From Muribaculaceae bacterium (GTDB taxonomy: Bacteria; Bacteroidota; Bacteroidia; Bacteroidales; Muribaculaceae), in NCBI GenBank assembly GCA_029060585.1, contig JAIDTS010000502.1, positions 1 through 14,364 of the forward strand: 14,364 nucleotides of DNA, given 5' to 3'. The notes below the pieces were generated by a model. The model saw nothing but the letters and a program-made list of their open reading frames with translations, was not told the origin of the DNA and made no database searches. A program made the translations under genes and the position numbers. Shown here piece by piece: positions 1-7,473 of the stretch (its first letter is position 1; each line of letters opens with the position of its first letter).

Positions 1-165
1 CTCGGCATCGCCGTTAGACGCCTTCACGACATAGGCAAGAGCGGATGGTGGATTTTCATCTCGCTTGTTCCTATCGTGGGCTGGATACTCCTTATAGTAT
101 GGTATTGCAAGGACAGCCAGATGCAGACCAACGAGTATGGTCCTGTTCCCAATATGGTAGGCTGA
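1..165 (+). CDS. DUF805 family inner-membrane protein, C-terminal part (5' end outside window)
   Basis: Only the last 54 codons are present, read from base 1 to the TGA at 163-165. The peptide contains RRLHDIGKSGWW, the conserved loop of DUF805 proteins (YhaH/YiaH-like small membrane proteins), followed by a hydrophobic helix (about residues 22-38 of the fragment) and a short polar tail ending in NMVG. The RLHD-GKSGWW motif followed by a last helix and a tail containing Asn, Glu, Tyr and Gly is how this family normally ends, so the reading is secure although most of the gene is missing. The molecular role of DUF805 proteins is not known. The gene converges on the radical SAM gene and shares the hairpin between them. 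Confidence 0.85.
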   Translation, partial: LGIAVRRLHDIGKSGWWIFISLVPIVGWILLIVWYCKDSQMQTNEYGPVPNMVG

Positions 166-191
166 CCAAACGTCATAAAAATATAAATCAA

Positions 192-220
192 ACGGCCTTG
201 CGACTGAGTCGCAGGGCCGT
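192..220. terminator. Probable bidirectional terminator between convergent genes
   Basis: Thirteen-base arms (192-204 and 208-220) pair around a 3-nt TGA loop with one G-T wobble. The hairpin lies 26 nt after the DUF805 stop and 4 nt beyond the radical SAM stop. AT-rich sequence flanks both sides, but the T-runs are short, so this is a good hairpin with weak tails. Confidence 0.7.
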
Positions 221-224
221 AATA

Positions 225-1253
225 TCAATTTACATCATAGTTCAATTTTCTGGAGGAGTGCTTGGAAGCGGCCTTATGATTCCACTTCCAGATCGACTTC
301 CAGATCTTAGATGCAGTAGACCGACGTTTGTGATAGGAGGAGAATGAATCCTCCTTCCATCTGAATTCAGGCTTGTTGACGCCTGATGGAGACACGTAAT
401 AGTAAGTAAGTTCCTCCAGATAATCCACCATCGGATCATACTCGGCATCAAAAGACTCGAGGTTCTTTTTGGATGGACAGAGACAAACCGTAGACTCCTG
501 CCTGCAACGCTCCACAATGGGAGCAATGACATCGTCGTAGTGCAACTTTATCTCCTCATGGCTAAAGTTATCATAGGAAGACTCCCCAAGTTTCTGAATA
601 GGTCTGAGCTGCAGGACATCCGGACGCAGGCCTCCGAAGACATCATACATTTTTTTTAGGCTCAGAATATTGTCGGCATTAATCACATAATTGACACGCA
701 CCTTGAACTCAGGGTGCTCCTTCTTGATCTCCCGCAAGGAGGCCATCAGCCCGAGAAAACGCTCGAAGTTCGCGCCCCTCATCAGATCTTCATAAATCTC
801 CTTATCGAACCCATGCACTGAGAGAGTGATCTCATTCAGGCCCGCATCGATCATCCGGCGGAGGCTGTCGGCTGTCAGGAGCTGTCCGTTGGTAGTGAGG
901 GAAATATAGGGAACTCCTTTCGATTTCGCAATTCTTATGAGCTCATCAAGGCCGCGGAAGAGCGTGGGTTCGGTGGAACATCCGATCTGAAGCTTAAGCG
1001 CACGGGGGAAGAAAGTGTCGGCGACATACTGCAGCGTCTCAGGAGTCATGAGGGCTTTTTCGGGGGAATCGACTACTTTATATCCGGGAGCAGACAGGTA
1101 GCACATACGACACCTCAAATTGCAAGCCATCACCGGATCGAGAAACACACCGATATACCTGCGTCTGAACACATGCATGGCCCAAAGCCCGAACACCTTT
1201 ATGCGGGGACTCTTTATCCGGGAGACAAGCTTCAATACACTATATATATTCAT
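225..1253 (-). CDS. Radical SAM protein
   Basis: This 342-residue protein carries the radical SAM cluster motif CxxxCxxC at Cys44, Cys48 and Cys51 (CNLRCRMC), so it should bind a [4Fe-4S] cluster and cleave S-adenosylmethionine. A GCSTEPTL segment at 91-98 sits where the SAM-binding GGEP-like motif is expected, and SLTTNGQLL (118-126) and ITLSVHGFD (142-150) match the next strands of the partial TIM barrel. Three more cysteines at 250, 257 and 259 might ligate an auxiliary cluster, but there is no recognisable SPASM domain. The last 40 residues are strongly basic. The family (MoaA/NifB/PqqE-like) is clear; the substrate cannot be read from the sequence and the neighbours give no hint. The ATG at 1253 follows about 40 nt after the tRNA-Ser terminator. 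I see no TAnnTTTG promoter in that space, so expression may depend on read-through or on a promoter I cannot recognise. Confidence 0.88.
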   Translation of the reverse strand: MNIYSVLKLVSRIKSPRIKVFGLWAMHVFRRRYIGVFLDPVMACNLRCRMCYLSAPGYKVVDSPEKALMTPETLQYVADTFFPRALKLQIGCSTEPTLFRGLDELIRIAKSKGVPYISLTTNGQLLTADSLRRMIDAGLNEITLSVHGFDKEIYEDLMRGANFERFLGLMASLREIKKEHPEFKVRVNYVINADNILSLKKMYDVFGGLRPDVLQLRPIQKLGESSYDNFSHEEIKLHYDDVIAPIVERCRQESTVCLCPSKKNLESFDAEYDPMVDYLEELTYYYVSPSGVNKPEFRWKEDSFSSYHKRRSTASKIWKSIWKWNHKAASKHSSRKLNYDVN

Positions 1254-1292
1254 TTCGAGGGTGTAATACGGAAAGGCCCGTCTGGAAAAGAA

Positions 1293-1320
1293 AAGCCTCA
1301 GAACCTATATTCCGAGGCTT
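1293..1320 (-). terminator. Rho-independent terminator of tRNA-Ser
   Basis: Arms 1293-1303 and 1310-1320 pair with one mismatch around a 6-nt loop. Read on the minus strand, the stem AAGCCTC/GAGGCTT runs straight into TTTTCTTTTCC. It begins 26 nt after the tRNA 3' end and stands between the tRNA and the radical SAM start codon. Confidence 0.8.
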
Positions 1321-1346
1321 GACCAATCCGGACCACAATCCGATGT

Positions 1347-1436
1347 TGGCGGAAAGACAGGGATTCGAACCCTGGGTACCCGTAAGGGTACAACGGTTTT
1401 CGAGACCGTCCCGATCGACCACTCCGGCATCTTTCC
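1347..1436 (-). tRNA. tRNA-Ser(CGA)
   Basis: On the minus strand the sequence folds as a class II tRNA. The acceptor is GGAAAGA/TCTTTCC with discriminator G and an encoded CCA (1347-1349). The anticodon stem ACGGT/ACCGT encloses the loop CTCGAAA, giving anticodon CGA. A variable arm with stem GTACCC/GGGTAC follows, then a T arm with the GGTTCGAATCC signature. The long variable arm and CGA anticodon identify a serine tRNA reading UCG. Confidence 0.97.
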
Positions 1437-1462
1437 AATTCCGATGCTCTTGAAAGCGGATG

Positions 1463-1494
1463 CAAATTTAGTGATTTTTTTTGAGACGGCAAAA
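1463..1494 (-). promoter_or_regulatory. Bacteroidetes-type promoter of tRNA-Ser
   Basis: On the minus strand TTTTG (1490-1494) is followed after 19 nt by TAAATTTG (1463-1470), a full match to the Bacteroidetes TTTG / TAnnTTTG consensus. It lies 26 nt upstream of the tRNA 5' end at 1436, which suits a short leader. Confidence 0.8.
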
Positions 1495-1802
1495 TAAATC
1501 CTTAGTTTTTTTGACATAGTACACACGGCTCTTTCATTTAAAAAGGACATTCATTTGGTCATATCACGCAAAGTCCCACGGGCTCAGTCGCGCCTTCTTA
1601 AAGCGAATTGAACTTGAGGAAAGACGCGGTAATGACCTCACGCAGAGGGGCAAAGGACTCGCTGAGTTTAAGTCTTAAGATACTACACTCGGAAGCAAAG
1701 CGGCAGAGGCTCTCTCGCTTCGCTCGCGGACCGATACATAAAGCGTATTTAAATCCAACGAATTACAGAGAGTTCAATGGTAGGATGCTGAGAGAATAAA
1801 AA
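1495..1802. other. Intergenic stretch without a recognised feature
   Basis: About 300 bp between the tRNA-Ser promoter and the terminator of the lipoprotein gene. A 63-codon open frame on the plus strand (1608-1799) has no promoter, no recognisable domain and a composition that looks like non-coding sequence. I see no hairpin, tandem repeat or gene remnant here. Confidence 0.5.
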
Positions 1803-1827
1803 ATCCCGGGACGATTAGCCTCGGGAT
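1803..1827 (-). terminator. Terminator of the small lipoprotein gene
   Basis: ATCCCG and CGGGAT arms form a stem. In the minus direction the stem is followed by TTTTTTATT. It starts 27 nt after the stop codon of the 1854-2339 gene. Confidence 0.75.
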
Positions 1828-1853
1828 AAATATTGTAGATTTCAACAGATGTC

Positions 1854-2339
1854 CTACTTGCTACTCTGGGAGCTTGTGAAGGATATCGAGGCTTGCCCGA
1901 GAGTGAGTCCTTCGGGAAGATCCTCCTCGCTGTCGACCGCTACGATGGGAACGTTGAACACGGTAAACGCCATCGACTTATCGGTCTCAAGAAGAGTAGC
2001 ACGCAATCCGAGGATATTGGCACCCTTTTCCACCTGCGGCATCTGTGCCATATCGATTTCCATCGGGAAACTGCTCCAAGTGAGTCCGGGAGCCGGCAGA
2101 CCATTCCAGAAATACCTTACGTTGGCGATTGCTGACTGCTGATTGCTGTCGACAGCCTTTGTGGTGATTCCGGTGATCGAGAAGACGGAATCCTGAATTA
2201 CATATACAGCTCCGTCCTTGACGGCAGCTTTGTCGAACGACATCGTAATGTCTACGTTCGGGAGATCATTGTCGTTGGAGCAAGATGAAACCATCATTGC
2301 AAACGGCAAGACCAGAAGGAGATAAAGTAGTTTTTTCAT
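1854..2339 (-). CDS. Small outer-membrane lipoprotein of unknown function
   Basis: The 161-residue product begins with a lipoprotein signal peptide: MKK, a hydrophobic core, then the lipobox VSSC with the lipidated cysteine at position 20. The residues just after it, SNDND, resemble the acidic lipoprotein export signal that sends Bacteroidetes lipoproteins to the cell surface (described as serine plus aspartates in Bacteroides fragilis), so surface exposure is likely. The mature part is about 140 residues, rich in Ser, Thr, Val, Asp and Asn, and alternates in a beta-strand pattern (VDITMSF, AVYVIQDSVFSITGI, RYFWNGLP, MAFTVFNVPIVAV). This suggests an Ig-like or other beta-sandwich fold, but I do not recognise a family. 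It is transcribed away from the carboxypeptidase gene, has its own terminator, and appears monocistronic. Confidence 0.82.
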   Translation of the reverse strand: MKKLLYLLLVLPFAMMVSSCSNDNDLPNVDITMSFDKAAVKDGAVYVIQDSVFSITGITTKAVDSNQQSAIANVRYFWNGLPAPGLTWSSFPMEIDMAQMPQVEKGANILGLRATLLETDKSMAFTVFNVPIVAVDSEEDLPEGLTLGQASISFTSSQSSK

Positions 2340-2382
2340 TTCTTTCTGTGTGTGTTTTAGTTACTGATTTGAGTTGCATTAG

Positions 2383-2589
2383 ATTGTCAAGTAGCTAAGA
2401 AAAATTAAACGACATAAGTCACTTGTCAGCCTGAGAAGAGTCTTGATATGATACAAGCGGCTAATTTTGGCCATCTTGGCCTTGTCGCTCAGTCGCTTAG
2501 CTCGCTAAGCTCCTTTACTCCGCGACCAAGCTGACTCAAAATTATCTCGCATCTATCATATCATTAATTTCCCTTAGCTACTTTTCAAT
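2383..2589. repeat. 207-bp imperfect inverted-repeat element
   Basis: The outer 26 bases (2383-2408 and 2564-2589) are inverted copies matching at 22 of 26 positions, including an exact 11-base match (2389-2399 with 2573-2583). Moving inwards, further inverted pairs occur in register: GATATGATA (2445-2453) with 2554-2562, and TAATTTTG (2462-2469) with 2537-2544. Near the centre GCTTAGC (2495-2501) pairs with GCTAAGC (2504-2510). I see no open reading frame of note and no convincing target-site duplication. It fills most of the 351-bp gap between divergent genes. It may be a miniature transposon-like element, a palindromic intergenic repeat, or the template of a long hairpin RNA; the sequence does not decide between these. 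Confidence 0.7.
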
Positions 2590-2612
2590 AAAACATATAA
2601 AGGGCATTAAAG

Positions 2613-2643
2613 TTGGAAGATAACGTCATTTTTAGTAATTTTG
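2613..2643 (+). promoter_or_regulatory. Probable Bacteroidetes promoter of the carboxypeptidase gene
   Basis: TAATTTTG (2636-2643) matches TAnnTTTG. A weak upstream element, TTG (2613-2615), lies about 20 nt before it. Transcription would start near 2650, giving a leader of about 40 nt. Confidence 0.65.
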
Positions 2644-2649
2644 TACTCG

Positions 2650-2677
2650 CAGAGCGCGCTGGGATACAGAGCGCGCT
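2650..2677 (+). repeat. Two direct copies of CAGAGCGCGCT forming a 5'-leader hairpin
   Basis: An exact 11-base direct repeat (2650-2660 and 2667-2677). Each copy contains AGCGCGCT, which is self-complementary, so the two copies pair as an 8-bp GC-rich stem (2653-2660 with 2670-2677) around a 9-nt loop. It sits at the predicted 5' end of the downstream mRNA, 13 nt before the start codon. Confidence 0.7.
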
Positions 2678-2690
2678 AAGATAAAATTAG

Positions 2691-3905
2691 ATGAATATGA
2701 AACGAAAGATTGTTCTGATTGCTTTATTGATAATCACTTCGACCATCTATGGAGCGTCGCCACTTGATAAGTTCTTAGAATCAAAGAGTGTTACCGCCGG
2801 AAGCACGGCCGTAATAATCCAGGATCTTAAGACAGGGGATGTATTAGCAAAACATAATGCTGATAAGCCATTACTGCCGGCATCCATAATGAAGACAGTG
2901 ACCATCGCAGGTCTTCTCAAGGAGAAAGGACCAGACGAGAGATTTCACACGCTTGTCTATGCCGATGGCCAGATTGACGGAAACACCATAGAAGGAGACC
3001 TGCTCATAGCCGGAGGAGGTGACCCTACGCTGGGAGCGAACTGCGCTCCGGAATCGGCCGACATCGCAGAGGAAATCATAGCGGCACTGCGGCATAAAGG
3101 AATCACGACCATCAAGGGAGACCTTTGCGTCGACACGTCGCTCTACGAAGGGCCGGCGTGCCCTCCAAGCTGGGCGGCTGCTGACCTCAACGAGGCGTAC
3201 GGCACGGGGAGCCACGCTCTGAATTTCAGGCGCAATGCCTCGGGAAGCAGAGCAGTGAGGAATCCCGAATCAGTGTTCCTGACCTACCTCTCCGGGCGTC
3301 TGCGGGGAGCGGGGATAGAAGTCAAGGGAGGATTGAAGACAGAAGACCGCGGAACCAACTACAAAGATGCCACGCTTCTGCTTGACCACGTCAGCGACAA
3401 ATATGCCGAAGTCATGCGGAGCTGCATGATGCGAAGCGACAATCTCTTCGCAGAAACACTTCTGAGGGCTTTCGGAATTGCCAGAGGCAAAAAAGGGGCC
3501 ACGTCGGAATCGGCAGAAGAAATGCTTTCATACTGGAAGAAAGAAGGAGTTCCGGTCAAGGGGGTGACCCTCATAGACGGAAGCGGCCTGTCACGGTCAA
3601 ACAGAGTGACGGCCAACTTCATCAACGGCATACTGCAGACTATGGGAGACAATGAGGAATATGCATCATTCATGCCGTTGGCCGGACAGGAGGGAACCCT
3701 GTCGGAATTCCTCAAGAATACGGAACTCGACGCCTATGTAGCGATGAAGACGGGAAGCATGAAAGGAATACAATGCTACGCCGGCTACAAGCTCGATGAG
3801 GAATTCGCACCCACACACAGCATCGTAATCATCATGAACGACATCGGTCCGCGCGGGGCAGCACGCAGAGCTGCAGAGAATCTGCTGCTGGAAATTTTTA
3901 AATAA
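2691..3905 (+). CDS. dacB: D-alanyl-D-alanine carboxypeptidase/endopeptidase, PBP4 type (peptidase S13)
   Basis: Periplasmic penicillin-binding protein that trims the terminal D-Ala from peptidoglycan stem peptides and may cut D-Ala-mDAP cross-links. All three active-site motifs are present in order: SIMK at 65-68 (nucleophile Ser65, Lys68), SDN at 249-251, and KTGS at 353-356. The segment DGSGLSRSNR (296-305) is also typical of S13 enzymes. Residues 1-22 form a signal peptide (MNMKRK, then a hydrophobic core ending YGAS). At 404 residues it is shorter than Escherichia coli PBP4 (477), probably from a smaller insertion between the first two motifs, as is common in Bacteroidetes. An alternative start is Met3. 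It is probably monocistronic, with its own promoter and leader hairpin, and it converges on the permease gene with only 47 bp between. Confidence 0.93.
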   Translation: MNMKRKIVLIALLIITSTIYGASPLDKFLESKSVTAGSTAVIIQDLKTGDVLAKHNADKPLLPASIMKTVTIAGLLKEKGPDERFHTLVYADGQIDGNTIEGDLLIAGGGDPTLGANCAPESADIAEEIIAALRHKGITTIKGDLCVDTSLYEGPACPPSWAAADLNEAYGTGSHALNFRRNASGSRAVRNPESVFLTYLSGRLRGAGIEVKGGLKTEDRGTNYKDATLLLDHVSDKYAEVMRSCMMRSDNLFAETLLRAFGIARGKKGATSESAEEMLSYWKKEGVPVKGVTLIDGSGLSRSNRVTANFINGILQTMGDNEEYASFMPLAGQEGTLSEFLKNTELDAYVAMKTGSMKGIQCYAGYKLDEEFAPTHSIVIIMNDIGPRGAARRAAENLLLEIFK

Positions 3906-3936
3906 TGCACAATACGTTTAATTCATAATGCACAAT
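3902..3936. repeat. Two copies of ATAATGCACAAT in the convergent gap
   Basis: ATAATGCACAAT occurs at 3902-3913 and 3925-3936, 23 bp apart. The first copy overlaps the stop codon of the carboxypeptidase gene. It resembles the TAATGCA units of the 13428 array but is not a clean heptamer array. No convincing terminator hairpin is visible in this 47-bp gap. Confidence 0.5.
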
Positions 3937-3952
3937 TTGCAATCACGCCAAA

Positions 3953-5077
3953 TCAGTCTGAATCCTCTTCGACATTGTCATCAGGAAAAGGCTCTGTGTC
4001 TGGCCTGGAACGACGCACTATGTAGAGATCGTAGTAAGAGAGGAGCAAGGTGGTGAGTGGAAGAGCTATTATCATGCCGAGGAAGCCGAGCAACGTGCCC
4101 CATACGGAGAGGGCGAGCAGGATAATAGCGGGATTCAATCCCATGGCCTTGCCCATGATCTTAGGAGTAAGGAATAGGTCCTGAATACATTGAACCACAA
4201 CATAAACAGCCATACACTCCCAGAAAAGCACCCAGAAATCGGGTCCTCCAGAGATGGAGCCTACCAGACAGAGAAACGCGGCTATGGGAAGCGATATCAT
4301 CTGAAGATATGGCACCATATTGAGCAAGCCGATGAAGAGTCCGAAGAGCACAGCCATCGGAAGTCCTATAATCAGGAATCCCGCAGCAAAGAGGAGGCCG
4401 ACTATAGAGGCTATGTAGAACTGCCCTCGAAAGTAACGGTTCATCGCATTCTCAATGTCCTTTACTATATGGAACACCTGACGGCGCTGTCCATATGGAA
4501 TCAGCTGACGCATCGAGAGTATGAACCTCTCATAGTCAAGCATGATGAAAATCACGTAGAGCACCACGATCAGCCAGCTTATGATTCCCACGATGAGGCT
4601 GAGGGAGCTGCCAATGAACGACCACGTCTGGTTCAGACTGTTCTTGATCAACTCAATCCACTGCTCGCGGCTCAACAGTTTTCCAATCTGGTCGAAGTCA
4701 ACGTTCTTACGAATAAAATCGTGTATTTCCTTAGATATGTAGGGAATCTGTATCTGACTGGATGCATATTCCTTGATGAGAATCGCCATCTCACGGCTTT
4801 CCTCCACCAGATAGGGAACGAGAATCCAGCATAGGATGCCGACGAGGAATACGGCCTCGAGAAGGGTCATTACCACCGGGAAGAAGCGACGTCTGCAACC
4901 GAGTATCATTTTATTGAACTCGACCGTAGGCTCAAGGATATATGCGATCAGGCAGGCCACAAGAAACGGCAGAAGCACATCGCTAAGGATATCAAGGAGA
5001 AACAACACAGCCACAAGACCGCACACCGAGAAGAGGATGCGGACCACGCGGTCGAAAGTATAGGGACGCCGATTCAT
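3953..5077 (-). CDS. AI-2E family transporter (PerM/YdiK-like permease)
   Basis: The 374-residue membrane protein has the layout of the AI-2E/PerM family: two N-terminal helices (about 12-30 and 32-48, ending LIAYILEPTVE), a third near 65-90, an amphipathic linker with few hydrophobic residues (about 95-145), and a C-terminal block of helices (about 150-345). The C-terminal block includes the family-typical sequences RGQFYIASIVGLLFAAGFLI and GLFIGLLNMVPYLQM. The protein ends in a charged acidic tail (PDDNVEEDSD). The family name comes from a proposed autoinducer-2 exporter, but members differ in substrate and some are reported as Na+/H+ antiporters. Given the two antiporters upstream, an ion-transport role is at least as likely as signal export. 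It is the last gene of the minus-strand run, separated from the antiporter by a heptamer array. Confidence 0.88.
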   Translation of the reverse strand: MNRRPYTFDRVVRILFSVCGLVAVLFLLDILSDVLLPFLVACLIAYILEPTVEFNKMILGCRRRFFPVVMTLLEAVFLVGILCWILVPYLVEESREMAILIKEYASSQIQIPYISKEIHDFIRKNVDFDQIGKLLSREQWIELIKNSLNQTWSFIGSSLSLIVGIISWLIVVLYVIFIMLDYERFILSMRQLIPYGQRRQVFHIVKDIENAMNRYFRGQFYIASIVGLLFAAGFLIIGLPMAVLFGLFIGLLNMVPYLQMISLPIAAFLCLVGSISGGPDFWVLFWECMAVYVVVQCIQDLFLTPKIMGKAMGLNPAIILLALSVWGTLLGFLGMIIALPLTTLLLSYYDLYIVRRSRPDTEPFPDDNVEEDSD

Positions 5078-5119
5078 TTAATTATTAATGATTAATTATT
5101 AATGATTAATTAATAATGC
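5078..5119. repeat. Heptamer tandem repeat (TTAATTA / TTAATGA)
   Basis: Six consecutive 7-bp units: TTAATTA, TTAATGA, TTAATTA, TTAATGA, TTAATTA and the degenerate ATAATGC. It directly abuts the start codon of the permease gene, so the repeat forms the mRNA sequence immediately upstream of the start. The minus strand carries TAA in nearly every unit. Confidence 0.85.
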
Positions 5120-5160
5120 GTAGTGCGTTTTGCACAATGATTCAACTTAAGACTGAAGAC

Positions 5161-7473
5161 TTATTTCATTTTGTCGAACTGGGTGGGATCGCCAACAATC
5201 CAGAGGAGGTCGCCGGCCTCAAGCACAGTGTCGGGGCTGGGCGTCATGAACTCGCCTTCGCCACGCTGCACAGAGAGCACCATGCAGAAATAGTCGTTGC
5301 GCAGGTCTGTCTCACGGAGGGGGCGTTCGATAATGGGTGATTTAGGAGTCAGCCTTATGCTCTTGAGCTCGATGTCGGGATGACGCAACGACTCCTTCCT
5401 CACCTGACACGAACGATCAATCTCATCGTTGAGACGCTTGATCTGACTGTCGGAACCTATGACACCGAGGGTGTCGCCCGGGAAAATACGGGTGTCGCCG
5501 CCTGGAAGGGGTATGAACTCATCGCCACGGCGTATACTTGAGACACTTACTCCGAATTCGCTCCTAAGTCCGGAATCCTTTAGTCTGTCACCGGCAAAGC
5601 GGCAGTTGGGCTTTATGTCGACATAAGCCTGATGAAGGTTGCTGACGAGGTTGTTGTTCGCTCCGCTTCGGGCGTTTTCTCGGTTGTTAAGATTGTTCAT
5701 GAATTTCTTCTCCATTTTCTTGAATCCACGCATCAGCCTCGAGGAAGCGAAAATCACCATGAGGAGGAAACAGATAGATCCGCCGATCCAGCCGACAAGT
5801 GAGGAATAGCAGACGGTAAGGAAATAGACAATAAAGAGCAGCGCAAGAATGTAGCGGATAATGCTCATGGCAATGAGGGGGACCTCATAGAAAGAGGCAG
5901 TGGAATGCAACCGCATCTTATGGTCAGACTTTATCGTAGTGAAGGAGAGGGCGGTAAGGAACGGCGACATGAGGACAAGCGAACAAGCCGTAGCAACCAG
6001 ATGTCCCCATTTTGGCATTATACCCTCCATCAGCGGGAACAGCAGCTGTCGGCAGGCGAAGATGATGGCTATGAGGATCACAGAATAAAGTACAATCCTC
6101 CAGAGGTAGCGTCCGAGTATCTCGCGCCAGAGACGTGCCGTCTCGTTTGTGTCGACGGTCTGTGAAGAATAGCGGTCGATGAGGAAGCGCAGCTTGGCAG
6201 GAAGGTGCTTCTCTACAAACCTATAGGCAGGATTGGAGAGCTTTATGAAATAGGGAGTCGTGAAGATGGTGATCACCGAAACGGCCACAATGATCGGATA
6301 GAGGGAAGCATCGAGGACTCCGAGCCCCATGCCGAGGGAAGCGATGATAAATGAGAACTCGCCTATCTGCGTCAGAGAAAATCCACTCTGCATCGCCACC
6401 TGGAGAGTCTGGCCGGTGACAAGCATTCCGATAGTGCCGAAAATGATCATTCCCACTATCACAACGGCCGCGAGGATGAGCACCTGCGGATAGTAGGTAG
6501 CGATCACGGATGGCTGCACCATCATACCTACAGAAATGAAGAAGACTGCGCCGAAGAGGTCTTTGACGGGGGCGATGACATGCTCCATGCGCTCCGCGAA
6601 GACGGTGCCCGCGAGGATGGAGCCCATCACGAAGGCTCCGAGCTCAAGCGAAAATCCACACATGACAGAGAAGGCCGCCATCATGAAGCACAGGCCCATC
6701 GACACAACAAGGAGAGTCTCGGAGTTGAGATAGGTGCTTATCTTCTCAAGCAGAGACGGAAGCACATAGACGCCCACGACAAACCATATGATCAGGAAGA
6801 AGCAAAGCTTTGCAATGCTGAATATCAACTCTGAACCCTGCACATCGCCCATTGCGAATGAGGATAGAAGCACGAGCATGAGGACAGCGAAGAGGTCTTC
6901 GATGATCAGCACCGCAAGCACCATCGATGCGAATTTCTGCTGCTTGAGTCCAAGATCGGTGAATGCCTTGAGGATGATGGTGGTAGACGACATCGATATC
7001 ATGCCTCCGAGGAAAATACAGTTGATTGTGTTGAGATGCAGCATATATCCCACACCGAAGCCGGCCAACGTCATGCCGACAATGATAATGAGGGCAGTTA
7101 TGATGGCGGATGATCCGGAGTTCATAAGTTTCTTGAAGGAGAACTCCAGGCCGAGCGAGAACATCAGCACAACAATGCCGAGGTCTGCCCAGATCTCTAT
7201 ATTCTCGAGATTGGAAATCGAAGGGAGGTAAGTGAAGTTAGGAGAAGCGATGAATCCTGCGAGGATATAGCCGAGCACCACTGGCTGCTTCAGCTTCTTG
7301 AACACAAGAGTAGCGATTGCGGCCAGCACGAGAATCCATGCGAGGTCGAGGATAAGGCCGTTGGTGTTGTCTTCGGAGCCATGTCCACTGTCCTTCCCGG
7401 CGTCGGGATTCAACTCGGTGTAGATGGTCTGCTGGATGTCGGTGGTGGTCTCCTGAATCATCTGGGGCATCAT
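5161..7473 (-). CDS. CPA2-family cation:proton antiporter with two RCK_C (TrkA-C) domains
   Basis: The 770-residue protein starts with a CPA2 Na+/H+ or K+/H+ exchanger domain (about 42-415). LGYILAGFI (67-75), VLMFSLGLEF (102-111) and SLTQIGEFSFIIASLG (366-381) are typical. An acidic pair, Glu192-Asp193 (LIIEDLFAVL), sits where KefC-type proteins have QD and is the expected cation/proton site. A second membrane block of about four helices (455-580) follows, then two cytosolic RCK_C domains (about 615-687 and 703-770) with the FxxGDxLxVxG pattern in both (FPGDTLGVIG; LEAGDLLWIVG). RCK_C domains bind small ligands and gate transport. There is no RCK_N (Rossmann) domain, unlike KefB/KefC. The start ATG overlaps the MgtC stop in ATGA, suggesting translational coupling. 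Ion specificity cannot be read from the sequence. Confidence 0.92.
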   Translation of the reverse strand: MMPQMIQETTTDIQQTIYTELNPDAGKDSGHGSEDNTNGLILDLAWILVLAAIATLVFKKLKQPVVLGYILAGFIASPNFTYLPSISNLENIEIWADLGIVVLMFSLGLEFSFKKLMNSGSSAIITALIIIVGMTLAGFGVGYMLHLNTINCIFLGGMISMSSTTIILKAFTDLGLKQQKFASMVLAVLIIEDLFAVLMLVLLSSFAMGDVQGSELIFSIAKLCFFLIIWFVVGVYVLPSLLEKISTYLNSETLLVVSMGLCFMMAAFSVMCGFSLELGAFVMGSILAGTVFAERMEHVIAPVKDLFGAVFFISVGMMVQPSVIATYYPQVLILAAVVIVGMIIFGTIGMLVTGQTLQVAMQSGFSLTQIGEFSFIIASLGMGLGVLDASLYPIIVAVSVITIFTTPYFIKLSNPAYRFVEKHLPAKLRFLIDRYSSQTVDTNETARLWREILGRYLWRIVLYSVILIAIIFACRQLLFPLMEGIMPKWGHLVATACSLVLMSPFLTALSFTTIKSDHKMRLHSTASFYEVPLIAMSIIRYILALLFIVYFLTVCYSSLVGWIGGSICFLLMVIFASSRLMRGFKKMEKKFMNNLNNRENARSGANNNLVSNLHQAYVDIKPNCRFAGDRLKDSGLRSEFGVSVSSIRRGDEFIPLPGGDTRIFPGDTLGVIGSDSQIKRLNDEIDRSCQVRKESLRHPDIELKSIRLTPKSPIIERPLRETDLRNDYFCMVLSVQRGEGEFMTPSPDTVLEAGDLLWIVGDPTQFDKMK

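Noticed and set aside
1608..1799. 63-codon open frame on the plus strand
   Set aside because: No promoter, no recognisable motif, and a composition like intergenic DNA; it runs up to the terminator of the opposite-strand gene.
1582..2496. Shared GCTCAGTCGC at 1582 and 2487 as a dispersed repeat
   Set aside because: A single 10-base match within 14 kb is expected by chance, and the flanks differ.
2376..2600. Target-site duplication around the 207-bp inverted repeat
   Set aside because: The bases just outside the arms (ATTAG on the left, AAAAC on the right) do not match, so transposition is not shown.
4190..4834. 214-codon plus-strand open frame
   Set aside because: Antisense shadow of the AI-2E permease; hydrophilic His- and Glu-rich translation is typical of the reverse of membrane-protein codons.
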